Counted from the stretch's first letter, positions 17,099 to 27,506 are shown. The stretch: DNA of 64,000 nt from Mycolicibacterium neoaurum (GCF_036946495.1 NZ_JAQIIX010000002.1:4127501-4191500); one strand, 5' to 3'. Notes: generated by a model not told the origin, from the letters alone. Made by a program: numbers and translations.

Positions 17099-18574
17099 GT
17101 GCCCTCTGTCGCCGAACTGTCGACGATCGTGCCCACCGTCCAAGGCCTGCTGCGCGGTACCACCGAGGGCGGTGTCGGGGTGTGGCGCGGTGTCGCCTAC
17201 GCCGAGCAGCCGGTGGGGGACCGGCGTTTCCTGGGTCCCCAGCCGCTGCGCCCCTGGGAGGGTGTGCGCGACGCCGTCGATCACGGCCCCCTGCCGCCGC
17301 AGGGCCGATCCTTCGTCGGTGGCGGCCGCGACGACCCGAAGATCCGCGACGAGGCCTGCCTAACGGTCACCGTGTGGTCACCCGACGTCTCGGCGTCGCT
17401 ACCGGTCATGGTGTGGATCCCGGGCGGGGCGTTCGTCTACGGCGCGGGCCAATTGCAGCTCTACAACGGCTCGCGGCTGGCCGCCAACGGCAACGTCGTC
17501 GTCGTCAACGTCACATATCGGCTGGGCGTCTTCGGCGGGTTCGAACTCGGTGACCTCGGACCAGGATTCGACGACAACCTGTGCCTGCGTGATCAGATCG
17601 CGGCGCTGCAATGGATACGGCAGAACATCGGCTCCTTCGGTGGGAACCCAGACCAGGTGACCGTGTTCGGTGAATCGGCCGGCGCCACCTCGGTGTTGGC
17701 GCTGCTGGCCAGCCCGGCGGCCACCGGGCTGTTCGACCGGGCGATCGCGCAGAGCCCGGCGTTGCCGCTCATCGCCGATCGGGAGGCGCGGGCGCGGCAA
17801 TCGCACGCCTTTCTGGCCGAGCTCGGTGTCGAGGCGCACGAGGTCAAGGCGCTGCCGCAGCGCCGGTTGCGCCGAGCCGCGGGCACGCTGCAGCTGCACA
17901 GCGTCGCGCACACCCCGACGCTGGCCTACGGGTTGACCCACGGCGTCGATCTGCTACCGCAGCACCCGATCGAAGCGGCCCGCCGCGGCACGGTCGCTCC
18001 CATCCCGCTCATCATCGGCACCAACAGCCACGAGGCCTCGATGTTCGCCTGGGGTAAACCGCCCATGCTGCCCACGACGGCTGCCGCTGTCGAGGGCTTC
18101 TTCGCCCGCTGGGCGCCGGATGCCCGCGACCGGGTGCTGGCCGCCTATCCGGGCTTCCCGCGTCGCCGGGCGTTGGTCGACTTCGGTTCCGATGCGATGT
18201 TCGGCGCACCCACCTGGGCCTTCGTCGACGCCTACAGTGCCGATGCCCCGACCCACATGTACCGGTTCGACCACACCACCTGGACGCTCAAGGCGCTGGG
18301 GCTCGGAGCCACCCACGGCAGCGAGATCGTGCACATCCAGCACAGCTACAGCTCGTATCTGGGCCGCAAGCTCCATCCGCTGGGGCGCCGGGTGCAACCG
18401 TCGGTGGGCAGGCGCATGCAGCGCACCTGGCTGGATTTCGCCACCGACGGGCTCAGCGAGTGGCCGCGCTTCGACATCCGGGACAGGCAGACCCGGGTGA
18501 TCCGGTCCACCCGGGATGTCACCATCGCCGATCCGGACGCGGTGCGCCGGGAAGCTTGGGAAGGCGTCTACTAG
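17099..18574 (+). CDS. type-B carboxylesterase/lipase
   Basis: This alpha/beta-hydrolase of the carboxylesterase B family has its nucleophile Ser in FGESAGATS (GESAG, about residue 190), the oxyanion segment IPGGAFVYGAG, acid in GTNSHEASMF and the catalytic His in LGATHGSEI. The start is GTG 17099, 6 nt after TACGAT, so the gene is probably leaderless; the open frame extends far upstream but lies antisense to the metallopeptidase. The product is 491 aa. No signal peptide is visible, so it is probably cytosolic. It converges with the SRPBCC gene, the two stops overlapping. Confidence 0.9.
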   Translation: MPSVAELSTIVPTVQGLLRGTTEGGVGVWRGVAYAEQPVGDRRFLGPQPLRPWEGVRDAVDHGPLPPQGRSFVGGGRDDPKIRDEACLTVTVWSPDVSASLPVMVWIPGGAFVYGAGQLQLYNGSRLAANGNVVVVNVTYRLGVFGGFELGDLGPGFDDNLCLRDQIAALQWIRQNIGSFGGNPDQVTVFGESAGATSVLALLASPAATGLFDRAIAQSPALPLIADREARARQSHAFLAELGVEAHEVKALPQRRLRRAAGTLQLHSVAHTPTLAYGLTHGVDLLPQHPIEAARRGTVAPIPLIIGTNSHEASMFAWGKPPMLPTTAAAVEGFFARWAPDARDRVLAAYPGFPRRRALVDFGSDAMFGAPTWAFVDAYSADAPTHMYRFDHTTWTLKALGLGATHGSEIVHIQHSYSSYLGRKLHPLGRRVQPSVGRRMQRTWLDFATDGLSEWPRFDIRDRQTRVIRSTRDVTIADPDAVRREAWEGVY

Positions 18575-19065
18575 TACCGGGCGTCGGTGTAGCGCCGCAG
18601 GTTGTGCAGGAAGCGCTGGAACATCCAGGCCATCACCGGTCGGCCGGCGGCCATCCCGAGGCGGGCGGCGGTTCCGTTGGGTCTCATCGCCATCACCCAG
18701 GTCAGGTGGCAACCCTGGTCGGTCGGCACGATCCAGTAGTCCTCGGCGAAGGCGGCGATACTCTTGGTCGAGGCTTGGTTGAAGCGAAACGCCATGTGGC
18801 TGTGCGGTTCCCAGGCCAGGAACTCCTCGTCGCCGACGATGCCGCCGCGCATCGTGACGGTGCGGGTGGTGCCGATGTCATAGGGCTGCGGGCTGGTCCA
18901 TTCGACCTTGGTGATGACCGAGGCCCACTGCGGCCAGGATTGCGCGTCGGAGAGCACCTCGAACAACTGCTCACCGGTGATGGCCAGATCCACGGTGCTG
19001 ACGAACCGGAACGGCGCATCGGAGATGAAGTCCAGGTCCACACGCTCACACGGATACATCGCCAC
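18571..19065 (-). CDS. SRPBCC (START-like) family protein
   Basis: This 164 aa protein has the polyketide cyclase/dehydrase-type SRPBCC fold, which binds hydrophobic ligands. Typical segments are VDLAITGEQLFEVLSDAQSWPQW near the start, SVITKVEW, and a long C-terminal helix (RPVMAWMFQRFLHNLRRY). I keep GTG 19065, with an AAGG site about 9 nt upstream; ATG 19059 is the alternative. Mycobacterial genomes hold many such proteins and no specific ligand can be assigned. Confidence 0.82.
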   Translation of the reverse strand: MAMYPCERVDLDFISDAPFRFVSTVDLAITGEQLFEVLSDAQSWPQWASVITKVEWTSPQPYDIGTTRTVTMRGGIVGDEEFLAWEPHSHMAFRFNQASTKSIAAFAEDYWIVPTDQGCHLTWVMAMRPNGTAARLGMAAGRPVMAWMFQRFLHNLRRYTDARY

Positions 19066-19157
19066 CAGCCGACCTTAACCGGGACGGCGTCGACCCGGTG
19101 AGGGAGGCGTCTCTAGACTGAGCAGTCGTCATCCCACCCAGACATCAGGAGTTTTTC

Positions 19158-20933
19158 GTGCTGCGCAGTCACCCCGCCGGTTCGTTGCGGTCCACCGATG
19201 CCGGTCAGACCGTGACCTTGGCGGGCTGGGTGGCGCGCCGACGCGATCACGGCGGCGTCATCTTCATCGACCTGCGGGATGCGTCCGGGGTGGCGCAGGT
19301 GGTGTTCCGGGATGCGACCGTCCTCGAACAGGCCCACCGGTTGCGTGCCGAGTACTGCGTCTCGGTCACCGGCGTGGTCGAGGTGCGCCCGGAGGGTAAT
19401 GCCAACGCCGAGATCCCGACCGGTGACATCGAGGTGAACGCCACCGAGTTGACGGTGCTGGGGGAGAGCGCGCCGCTGCCGTTCCAGCTGGACGAGACCG
19501 CCGGCGAGGAGGCCCGACTCAAGTATCGCTATCTCGATCTGCGCCGCGAGGGTCCCGGCAACGCAATCCGGCTGCGCTCCAAGGTCAATGCCGCCGCCCG
19601 CGGCGTGCTTGCCGAACACGACTTCGTCGAGATCGAGACCCCTACGCTGACGCGCTCCACGCCGGAGGGGGCACGGGATTTCCTGGTGCCGGCGCGGCTG
19701 CAACCCGGCAGCTTCTACGCCTTGCCGCAGAGTCCGCAGCTGTTCAAGCAGCTGCTGATGGTCGCGGGCATGGAGCGCTATTACCAGATCGCGCGGTGCT
19801 ATCGCGACGAGGACTTCCGCGCCGACCGCCAGCCCGAGTTCACCCAGTTGGACATGGAGCTCAGCTTCGTCGAGGCCGATGACGTCATCGCGATCTCCGA
19901 GCAGGTGTTGCGCGCGGTGTGGTCGACGATCGGCTACGACCTGCCGACGCCGCTACCGCGGATCACCTACGCCGAGGCCATGCGTCGGTTCGGTTCCGAC
20001 AAGCCCGATCTGCGCTTCGGTGTCGAACTGGTCGAGTGCACCGAGTACTTCGCCGACACCAGCTTCCGGGTGTTCCAGGCTCCCTATGTCGGTGCCGTGG
20101 TGATGGACGGCGGCGCCTCGCAGCCGCGCCGCACGTTGGACGGCTGGCAGGAATTCGCCAAACAGCGCGGGCACAAGGGTCTGGCCTACGTGCTGATCGG
20201 CGAGGACGGCACGCTCACCGGACCGGTGGCCAAGAATCTGTCCGACGCCGAGCGCGACGGGCTGGCGGCCCATGTCGGCGCCAAGCCCGGTGACTGCGTG
20301 TTCTTCGCCGCGGGTACCGCCAAGGGTGCCCGCGCGCTGCTGGGCGCGACACGCATCGAGATCGCCAAACGCCTCGACCTGATCGACCCGGCGGCGTGGG
20401 CGTTCACCTGGGTGGTCGATTGGCCGCTTTTCGAGCCCGCCGACGACGCCACCGCCTCCGGTGACGTCGCCGTTGGTTCCGGCGCCTGGACCGCCGTGCA
20501 CCACGCGTTCACCGCACCGCAGCCCGGCTCTGTGGACACCTTCGATTCCGACCCGGGGTCCGCGCTGGCCAACGCCTACGACATCGTGTGCAACGGCAAT
20601 GAGATCGGTGGTGGGTCCATCCGTATCCACCGGCGCGATGTGCAGGAACGGGTGTTCGCGATGATGGGGATCGATCACGACGAGGCCACCGACAAATTCG
20701 GATTCCTGTTGGACGCCTTTACCTTCGGCGCTCCGCCGCACGGTGGTATCGCCTTCGGCTGGGACCGCATCGTGGCGCTGCTTGCCGGCACCGACTCGAT
20801 CCGCGACGTGATCGCGTTCCCCAAGTCCGGTGGTGGCGTGGACCCGCTGACCGACGCTCCCGCGCCGATCACCGAGCTGCAGCGCAAGGAAGCGGGAATA
20901 GACGCCAAGCCGGAGAAGCTGGACTCGAAATGA
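19158..20933 (+). CDS. aspS: aspartyl-tRNA synthetase
   Basis: This class IIb synthetase charges tRNA-Asp (and in mycobacteria often tRNA-Asn, non-discriminating). The 591 aa contain an N-terminal OB-fold (TVTLAGWVARRRDHGGVIFIDLRD), motif 2 (YYQIARCYRDEDFRADRQPEFTQ), a bacterial GAD insertion domain in the middle, and motif 3 (GIAFGWDRIVALLAG). The GTG start has AGGAG about 7 nt upstream. Its stop overlaps the next gene by 4 bases. Confidence 0.97.
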   Translation: MLRSHPAGSLRSTDAGQTVTLAGWVARRRDHGGVIFIDLRDASGVAQVVFRDATVLEQAHRLRAEYCVSVTGVVEVRPEGNANAEIPTGDIEVNATELTVLGESAPLPFQLDETAGEEARLKYRYLDLRREGPGNAIRLRSKVNAAARGVLAEHDFVEIETPTLTRSTPEGARDFLVPARLQPGSFYALPQSPQLFKQLLMVAGMERYYQIARCYRDEDFRADRQPEFTQLDMELSFVEADDVIAISEQVLRAVWSTIGYDLPTPLPRITYAEAMRRFGSDKPDLRFGVELVECTEYFADTSFRVFQAPYVGAVVMDGGASQPRRTLDGWQEFAKQRGHKGLAYVLIGEDGTLTGPVAKNLSDAERDGLAAHVGAKPGDCVFFAAGTAKGARALLGATRIEIAKRLDLIDPAAWAFTWVVDWPLFEPADDATASGDVAVGSGAWTAVHHAFTAPQPGSVDTFDSDPGSALANAYDIVCNGNEIGGGSIRIHRRDVQERVFAMMGIDHDEATDKFGFLLDAFTFGAPPHGGIAFGWDRIVALLAGTDSIRDVIAFPKSGGGVDPLTDAPAPITELQRKEAGIDAKPEKLDSK

Positions 20934-21382
20934 CAGATGACATCGACAAGGACCGGATGGTGTCCGACGCCGCGGCGTTGAGCGACTTCAACCGCCAGAT
21001 CGTCGAGGAGTTCCGTGCCAACGCGGGTAAGGTCGGCGGCCCGTTCGAGGGCAGCACGCTGGTCCTGCTGCACACCGTCGGCGCCAAGTCCGGCCAACCG
21101 CGCCTCTCGCCGTTGGCCTACCTGGAGATCGACGGCAGGGCGTTGGTCGTCGGTTCGTACGCCGGTGCGCCGAAGGACCCTGCCTGGGTGCACAACCTGC
21201 GGGCCAACCCGAGCGCGCGGATCGAGATCGGTACCGACGTCTACGACGTCACCGCACGTGAACTACCCGCCGATGAGCGGGATGCGACGTATCCGAAGAT
21301 CGTCGACAAGGCACCGGTGTTCGCCGAGTACCAGGCCAAGACGTCGCGGGCGATCCCGCTGTTCGAACTCGTCAGGGCCTAG
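20930..21382 (+). CDS. deazaflavin-dependent nitroreductase family protein (Ddn-like)
   Basis: This 150 aa protein belongs to the Ddn/FDOR-B group of split-beta-barrel oxidoreductases, most of which use coenzyme F420H2 to reduce quinones or nitro compounds. The family signature is visible: LVLLHTVGAKSGQPRLSPLAY, then VVGSYAGAPKDPAWVHNLRANP, and the C-terminal EYQAKTSRAIPLFEL. It is coupled to aspS through an ATGA overlap. The physiological substrate is not known. Confidence 0.88.
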   Translation: MTDDIDKDRMVSDAAALSDFNRQIVEEFRANAGKVGGPFEGSTLVLLHTVGAKSGQPRLSPLAYLEIDGRALVVGSYAGAPKDPAWVHNLRANPSARIEIGTDVYDVTARELPADERDATYPKIVDKAPVFAEYQAKTSRAIPLFELVRA

Positions 21383-21395
21383 TACCGGCGAGGCG

Positions 21396-22580
21396 TCACA
21401 GCCGCTCGAAGATGGTGGCGTTGGCCATCCCGCCGCCCTCACACATCGTCTGCAGCCCATAGCGTGCAACGCGCTGCTTGAGGGCATGAACCAGGGTCGT
21501 CGTGATGCGGGCTCCACTGGCACCGAGCGGATGTCCGATCGCGATGGCACCGCCGTTGACGTTCACCTTCGCCAGGTCCGCACCCACATCCATGGCCCAG
21601 CTCAGCACCACCGGAGCGAAGGCCTCGTTGACCTCGAACAGGTCGATGTCCGACAGCGCCAGCCCCGCTTTGTGCAGGACCTTCTCGGTCGCGGGGATGA
21701 CGCCGGTCAGCATGTAGAGCGGATCGGAGCCGACGACGGTGGTGGTGTGCACCCGGGCCAGCGGGGTCAGGCCCAGCCGGCGCGCGGTCGCCCCGCTGGT
21801 GATCATCACCGCGGCGCTGCCGTCGGACAACGGTGAGGAGTTGCCCGGGGTGATGTTCCAGCCGATCTGGCCGAAACGCGCCGCGTAGGACTCGGAGAAG
21901 AATGCCGGGCGCAGGCCCGCCAGGGTCTGCACGCTGGTGCCGGGGCGGATGATCTCGTCGGTGTTCAGGCCGGCGATGGGGGCAAGCTCGTCGTCGAACA
22001 GCCCGTCCTTGGTGGCGCGGGCGGCCTTCTCGTGGCTGGCGGCGGAGAACTCGTCGAGCTGGGTGCGTGACAGTTGCCATTTCGCCGCGATCAGCTCCGC
22101 GCTGATGCCTTGGGGGACAAGCCCGTCGGGATAGCGTTCGGCCATGCCGCGGCCTAACGGATCGCTGCCGGGCAGGACCGAGGATCCCATCGGCACCCGC
22201 GACATCGACTCCACCCCGGCGGCGATCACGATGTCATAGGCACCCGCCAGGACGCCCTGGGCGGCGAAGCTGATGGCCTGCTGGCTGCTGCCGCACTGGC
22301 GGTCGACCGTGGTGCCGGGCACCGTCTCCGGGAAGCCCGCGCCCAGCAGGGCGTTACGAGCGATGTTGACCGCCTGATCGCCCACCTGGGTGACGGCACC
22401 GGCGATCACATCGTCAACCAAAGCCGGGTCGACACCGGTGCGGGTGATGAGCTCGCGAAGGCTGTGCGCCAACAGATCTGCTGGCAATACGCCGTGCAGC
22501 GCGCCGCCCGGCTTGCCCTTGCCGATGGGGGTGCGCACCGCGCCGACGATGACCGCATCGCGGTCGGAGTAGTCACTCAT
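21396..22580 (-). CDS. acetyl-CoA acyltransferase (thiolase)
   Basis: This thiolase condenses or cleaves beta-ketoacyl-CoA. The catalytic residues are visible: Cys in VDRQCGSSQQA (~95), His in AIGHPLGASGARI, and the C-terminal Cys in MCEGGGMANATIF. I start at ATG 22580 (MSDYSDRDAVIVGAVRTPIGKG), with AGGAG 6 nt upstream, giving 394 aa, the usual length; the open frame extends upstream without support. Its position next to a WS/DGAT-like acyltransferase suggests lipid metabolism. Confidence 0.92.
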   Translation of the reverse strand: MSDYSDRDAVIVGAVRTPIGKGKPGGALHGVLPADLLAHSLRELITRTGVDPALVDDVIAGAVTQVGDQAVNIARNALLGAGFPETVPGTTVDRQCGSSQQAISFAAQGVLAGAYDIVIAAGVESMSRVPMGSSVLPGSDPLGRGMAERYPDGLVPQGISAELIAAKWQLSRTQLDEFSAASHEKAARATKDGLFDDELAPIAGLNTDEIIRPGTSVQTLAGLRPAFFSESYAARFGQIGWNITPGNSSPLSDGSAAVMITSGATARRLGLTPLARVHTTTVVGSDPLYMLTGVIPATEKVLHKAGLALSDIDLFEVNEAFAPVVLSWAMDVGADLAKVNVNGGAIAIGHPLGASGARITTTLVHALKQRVARYGLQTMCEGGGMANATIFERL

Positions 22581-22806
22581 GTTGTCTCCTGACGGGCTGG
22601 GTATTTCTTTCGTTACCCTGATATCAACGCCCGCCATGGATGATTCCGACGCGCCGGCCGGCGTGATCTGCGCGACAGTCGCCGCGATTTCGGTATCGAC
22701 AAACGCGCGCAAGAAATTATCGGGAACGTTAAAATTTTGCCGTTCACACGTGCAGGGGGGCCCACACGTGCCGGACACACTATGGCGAGAAAGGGCCCCG
22801 GCATAC

Positions 22807-24150
22807 ATGAGCCTTCCGGCTGACAACACGCTGGCGTATATGGATCAGGGTTCCTACCTGGCGCTTCGGGCGCTGGGTAGGGGACCGGTCATCCAGTATG
22901 TCTGGATCTACGAACGCGGTGTCGACATGGACGGGTTGCGGCGCTTCCAGCGCAATCTGGCCCGCACCCTGCTCGGCCGCAGGCTGGAACGTTCGTCCAT
23001 CCCGCTGGGGCGCCACCACTGGGTGCCCTGCGGGGAGTCCGCCGATATCGAGATCGCCGCCACCGAACGGCGCCGCGACGAGGTCTGGGATTTCGTGGCG
23101 GAGCGCGGCAATGTCCCGGTCGACCCGGAGCACGGCCCACCCTGGCATCTGGCCGTCCAACCGCTGGCCGAGGGCGGATCGGTGGTCACGCTGGTGGTGT
23201 CCCACACCGTCGCCGACGCGGCCGCCCTCATCGAGTCGATCACCCATGCCGTCAACGGCACCGGTCGCGACCTCGCCTATCCCGCGCCGCGATGCTCGAG
23301 TCGCAGGCAGGCGTTGCGTCGGGATCTCACGGTGACCGCACGGTCGGTCCGTGAGGTGCCCGCCGCCGTGTTCGGCGCGGCACGGCTGGCCCGCGCGCAG
23401 TCCGGCGACCTGTCCGAGTCGGCCAAGGCGGTCCCGGTCGCGGCGTCCCGCAGGCACGGCGAGCGGCCGGTCGATCTGCCGACGGTCTCGGTGCGCGTCG
23501 ACGCCGACGAATGGGATGCACGAGCGAAAGCGCTTGGCGGAAGCAGCAATGTGCTGCTGGCCGGTGTCGCCGCGCGAGTCGGGGCGGCCATCGGCCGCGT
23601 CGACGATTCCGGTCGCGTGATGCTGTCCCTGCCGGTGAGCGAACGTGTCGAGGGTGATACCAGGGGCAATGCGCTCAATACCATCACCGTGATGGCCGAC
23701 CCGCAGCTCGCCCATGGCGACCTGCGGCCGATCCGCAGCGGTATCAAGGCGGCCCTTGTCGAGTTGGCTGCGACCCGCGAGCAGCTGCTGGCGCCGTTGC
23801 CGCTGGCGCCCTACACTCCCAAATTCCTGTTGCGCCGGCTGGAGAAGCTGGTCCTCAAGGTGGGTAAGCCGATCGGCTCGTCCAACAGCGGCGTGCTTCC
23901 CGACGAAGTGAACCGCCCGGACGGAACTCCCGCGGACATGTTCGTCGCGCATTCGCCGGAACCGGGCATCACCGCAGCCGATCTGGATCGGATGGGTGGT
24001 CGTTTGCTGCTGGCCGCCGGAACCGTCGGCGGCGCGGTGTGTATCTCGGTCACCTCCTGGGAGCCGGGTGCGCCCAACACCAAGGAGGCCCTGATGCAGG
24101 CCGTCAAGGAGGCCTTCTACGATTTCGACCTCGTGGTGACCATGGAGTAG
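22807..24150 (+). CDS. WS/DGAT-superfamily acyltransferase-like protein
   Basis: This protein resembles wax ester synthase/diacylglycerol acyltransferases and related condensation-fold enzymes. The HxxxD catalytic motif is SHTVADA (about residue 137), preceded by a DQGSYLALRALGRGPVIQYVW N terminus typical of the group. At about 447 aa it has the usual size. The start is uncertain: ATG 22807 is preceded by AAGGG at about 11 nt, while a GTG at 22769 follows a GGGGGG run. It is transcribed toward the transglutaminase cluster, 41 bases upstream, and might be part of that operon. Confidence 0.75.
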   Translation: MSLPADNTLAYMDQGSYLALRALGRGPVIQYVWIYERGVDMDGLRRFQRNLARTLLGRRLERSSIPLGRHHWVPCGESADIEIAATERRRDEVWDFVAERGNVPVDPEHGPPWHLAVQPLAEGGSVVTLVVSHTVADAAALIESITHAVNGTGRDLAYPAPRCSSRRQALRRDLTVTARSVREVPAAVFGAARLARAQSGDLSESAKAVPVAASRRHGERPVDLPTVSVRVDADEWDARAKALGGSSNVLLAGVAARVGAAIGRVDDSGRVMLSLPVSERVEGDTRGNALNTITVMADPQLAHGDLRPIRSGIKAALVELAATREQLLAPLPLAPYTPKFLLRRLEKLVLKVGKPIGSSNSGVLPDEVNRPDGTPADMFVAHSPEPGITAADLDRMGGRLLLAAGTVGGAVCISVTSWEPGAPNTKEALMQAVKEAFYDFDLVVTME

Positions 24151-24191
24151 GCCGCGCTGCGCGCCGACCCGCCTTGTGGTGGGATTCGGTG

Positions 24192-27100
24192 ATGGGTATC
24201 AAAGTGGCGCTGGAACATCGGACCAGCTACACGTTCGACCGGTTGGTGGACATCCACCCGCATGTCGTCCGTCTCCGTCCGGCACCGCATTCGCGTACTC
24301 CCATCGAGGCCTACTCCCTGCAGGTCGAACCGGCTGACCACTTCATCAACTGGCAGCAGGATGCGTTCGGAAACTTCCTGGCCCGCCTGGTGTTCCCCGA
24401 CCGCGCGCGCAGCCTGACCATCACCGTCGGGTTGATCGCCGACCTGAAGGTCATCAACCCGTTCGACTTCTTCATCGAGGAATGGGCCGAGCACTTCCCG
24501 TTCCGCTACCCCAAGGAGCTGCTGGCCGATCTCGAACCCTATCTGCGCCCGGTCGACGAGTCCGAAGAGGGTTCCGGCCCTGGCGAACTCGTCCGGAAAT
24601 GGGTGAAGAACCTCACCATCGCCGAGGGCACCCGCACCATCGACTTCCTGGTCAACCTCAATGCGGCCGTGCGCGCCGATGTCGGCTACAGCGTGCGGAT
24701 GGAACCCGGTGTGCAGACCCCGGACCATACGCTGCGCACCGGGATCGGCTCATGCCGCGACTCGGCCTGGTTGCTGGTCTCCATCCTGCGCCAGCTCGGG
24801 TTGGCCGCGCGGTTCGTCTCGGGGTACCTGGTGCAGCTGGCCTCCGATGTCGAGGCCCTCGACGGCCCGTCGGGACCCGCGGCCGATTTCACCGACCTGC
24901 ATGCCTGGACCGAGGTGTTCATCCCCGGTGCCGGGTGGATCGGATTGGACCCCACCTCGGCACTGTTCGCCGGGGAGGGCCACATCCCGCTGTCGGCCAC
25001 CCCACACCCGGAATCGGCCGCGCCCATCACCGGGGCCATCGGGCCGGCCGAGGCCACCCTGGATTTCAGCAACGTGGTGACCCGCATCCACGAGGACCCC
25101 CGCGTCACTCTGCCCTATACCGAGCAGTCCTGGGCAGCCATAAACGCACTCGGCGAACAGGTCGACGCGCGGCTGGCGGCCGGTGATGTCCGGCTCACCG
25201 TCGGCGGTGAACCCACCTTCGTCTCGGTGGACAACCAGACCGATCCGGAGTGGACCACCGCCGCGGACGGGCCGCACAAGCGCGAGCGCGCGTCGGTGCT
25301 CGCCGAACGGTTGCGCCGGGTCTGGGCACCCAACGGACTGGTGCAACGCAGCCAGGGGAAGTGGTATCCGGGAGAGCCGTTGCCGCGCTGGCAGATCGGA
25401 CTGCTGTGGCGCACCGACGGGGAACCGCTGTGGAACGACCCGGCCCTGCTGGCCGATCCGTGGGCCGACCCCAAGCCCGATCCGGCGCCCGAGGGGGCCG
25501 ATGCCCAGCTGTTGGCCGCCGTCGCCGACGGGTTGACCCTGCCCGCCCGACAGGTGCGGCCCGCATACGAGGACCCGCTGAGCCGGCTCGCCGGCGCCGT
25601 CCGCCAACCCGCCGGTGACCCGGTCGAGGAAGCCGACGATCTTGCGAACGACGACCCGGCCCGCCGGGCTGCGCTGCTGGCCAGGCTCGACGAGCCCGTC
25701 GTCGAGCCGGCCGCCCACGTCCTGCCGTTGCACCGCCGAGCCGACGATTCCGGTTGGGCGAGTGCGGATTGGACCTTGCGGCGCGGCCGGATCGTTTTGC
25801 TGGAAGGTGATTCGCCCGCCGGTCTGCGGTTGCCGCTGAACTCGATCAGCTGGCGGCCCCCGCAGCCGACCTTCGCCACCGATCCGCTGGGCCCACGCGG
25901 CGGACTGGCCCGCGGGCCGGCCCGCCAGGCCCAAGCGCCGGTCGAGGACGCCGAGACCGCACCGCCGACGGCGCTGGTCGCCGAGATCCGCGACGGACTG
26001 CTGTACGTTTTCCTGCCGCCCACCGATGCCCTCGAGCATTTCGTCGACCTGGTCGCCCGGGTCGAGGCGGCGGCCGCGGCCATCGAGACCCCGGTGGTCA
26101 TCGAGGGTTACGGGCCCCCCGACGACGGACGGCTGACGTCGATGTCGGTGACCCCGGACCCCGGTGTCATCGAAGTCAACGTCGCGCCGACACGCAGTTT
26201 CGCCGAACAGCGGGCACAACTGGAGACGCTCTACAACGAGGCGCGGCTGGCGCGGCTGTCCACCGAATCCTTCGACGTGGACGGCAGCCACGGCGGTACC
26301 GGCGGCGGGAACCACATCACCCTCGGCGGGGTCACGCCGGCGGACTCGCCGCTGCTGCGCAGGCCCGATCTGTTGGTCTCGCTGCTGACCTACTGGCAGC
26401 GTCACCCAGCGCTGTCGTATCTGTTCGCCGGGCGATTCATCGGCACCACCTCGCAGGCGCCGCGTGTCGACGAGGGCCGCAGCGAAGCGCTCTACGAACT
26501 GGAGATCGCGTTCGCCGAGATCGACCGGCTGGCCCAGGAGGGTGCCGCGCAAGCCTGGGTCACCGATCGGGCGCTCCGGCACCTGCTGACCGATATCACC
26601 GGTAACACCCACCGCGCCGAGTTCTGCATCGACAAGCTCTACAGCCCGGACAGCCCGCGTGGTCGGTTGGGGCTGCTGGAACTGCGCGGGTTCGAGATGC
26701 CGCCGCACTATCAGATGGCGATGGTGCAGTCGCTACTGGTGCGGGCGCTGGTCGCGCGATTCTGGGACGAGCCGCTGCGCGCCCCGCTGATCCGCCACGG
26801 GGCGAACCTGCACGGCAGATACCTGTTACCGCACTTCCTCATTCACGATATCGCCGATGTCGCCGCCGACCTGCGTGAGCACGGAATCGACTTCGACACC
26901 AGCTGGCTGGACCCGTTCACCGAGTTCCGTTTTCCGCGCATCGGCACCGCGGTGTTCGACGGCGTGGAGATCGAACTGCGCGGCGCCATCGAACCGTGGA
27001 ATGTCCTCGGCGAGGAGTCCACCGCGGGCGGTACCGCCCGCTATGTCGACTCCTCGGTGGAGCGCGTCCAGGTGCGCCTGGTGGGCGCGGACCGCAATCG

Positions 27101-27506
27101 TTATATCGTCACCGTCAACGGTCATCCGGTGCCGCTGCTGGCGACCGACAAGGCCGATATCCAGGTCGGTGGTGTTCGCTACCGCGCCTGGCAGCCGCCC
27201 AGCGCCCTGCACCCGACCATCACCGTCGACGGACCGCTGCGCTTCGAACTGGTCGACGCCGTCTCGGGAGTGTCCCGCGGTGGCTGCACCTATCACATCG
27301 CGCACCCGGGCGGCCGTTCCTATGAGCGTCCGCCGATCAACGCGGTGGAGGCCGAATCGCGCCGGGGGCGCCGGTTCGAGGCGACCGGATTCACCCCGGG
27401 CCGGGTCGATCTGGCCGCTCTGCGGGAGAAGCAGGCGCGCCAATCCACCGATATGGGCGCGCCAGGGATTCTGGACCTCCGCCGGGTGCGTACCGTGCTG
27501 CGGTGA
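24192..27506 (+). CDS. transglutaminase-DUF2126 fusion protein (Rv2566 type)
   Basis: This 1104 aa protein has an N-terminal bacterial transglutaminase-like module (beta-region YTFDRLVDIHPHVVRLRPAPHSRTP split from about residue 12, then Cys in GSCRDSAW, His in DLHAWTEVF and Asp in GLDPTSA) and a long C-terminal DUF2126 domain (about residues 320-1100). DUF2126 proteins have been proposed to be COOH-NH2 ligases in gene clusters with ATP-grasp and alpha-E proteins. The ATG at 24192 gives the standard MGIKVALEHRTSYTF opening. It shares one base with the next gene, so the two are coupled. Confidence 0.88.
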   Translation: MGIKVALEHRTSYTFDRLVDIHPHVVRLRPAPHSRTPIEAYSLQVEPADHFINWQQDAFGNFLARLVFPDRARSLTITVGLIADLKVINPFDFFIEEWAEHFPFRYPKELLADLEPYLRPVDESEEGSGPGELVRKWVKNLTIAEGTRTIDFLVNLNAAVRADVGYSVRMEPGVQTPDHTLRTGIGSCRDSAWLLVSILRQLGLAARFVSGYLVQLASDVEALDGPSGPAADFTDLHAWTEVFIPGAGWIGLDPTSALFAGEGHIPLSATPHPESAAPITGAIGPAEATLDFSNVVTRIHEDPRVTLPYTEQSWAAINALGEQVDARLAAGDVRLTVGGEPTFVSVDNQTDPEWTTAADGPHKRERASVLAERLRRVWAPNGLVQRSQGKWYPGEPLPRWQIGLLWRTDGEPLWNDPALLADPWADPKPDPAPEGADAQLLAAVADGLTLPARQVRPAYEDPLSRLAGAVRQPAGDPVEEADDLANDDPARRAALLARLDEPVVEPAAHVLPLHRRADDSGWASADWTLRRGRIVLLEGDSPAGLRLPLNSISWRPPQPTFATDPLGPRGGLARGPARQAQAPVEDAETAPPTALVAEIRDGLLYVFLPPTDALEHFVDLVARVEAAAAAIETPVVIEGYGPPDDGRLTSMSVTPDPGVIEVNVAPTRSFAEQRAQLETLYNEARLARLSTESFDVDGSHGGTGGGNHITLGGVTPADSPLLRRPDLLVSLLTYWQRHPALSYLFAGRFIGTTSQAPRVDEGRSEALYELEIAFAEIDRLAQEGAAQAWVTDRALRHLLTDITGNTHRAEFCIDKLYSPDSPRGRLGLLELRGFEMPPHYQMAMVQSLLVRALVARFWDEPLRAPLIRHGANLHGRYLLPHFLIHDIADVAADLREHGIDFDTSWLDPFTEFRFPRIGTAVFDGVEIELRGAIEPWNVLGEESTAGGTARYVDSSVERVQVRLVGADRNRYIVTVNGHPVPLLATDKADIQVGGVRYRAWQPPSALHPTITVDGPLRFELVDAVSGVSRGGCTYHIAHPGGRSYERPPINAVEAESRRGRRFEATGFTPGRVDLAALREKQARQSTDMGAPGILDLRRVRTVLR

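Noticed and set aside
24750..26708. Large minus-strand open frame within the transglutaminase-DUF2126 gene
   Set aside because: Same reason; the plus-strand protein has a full set of family motifs.
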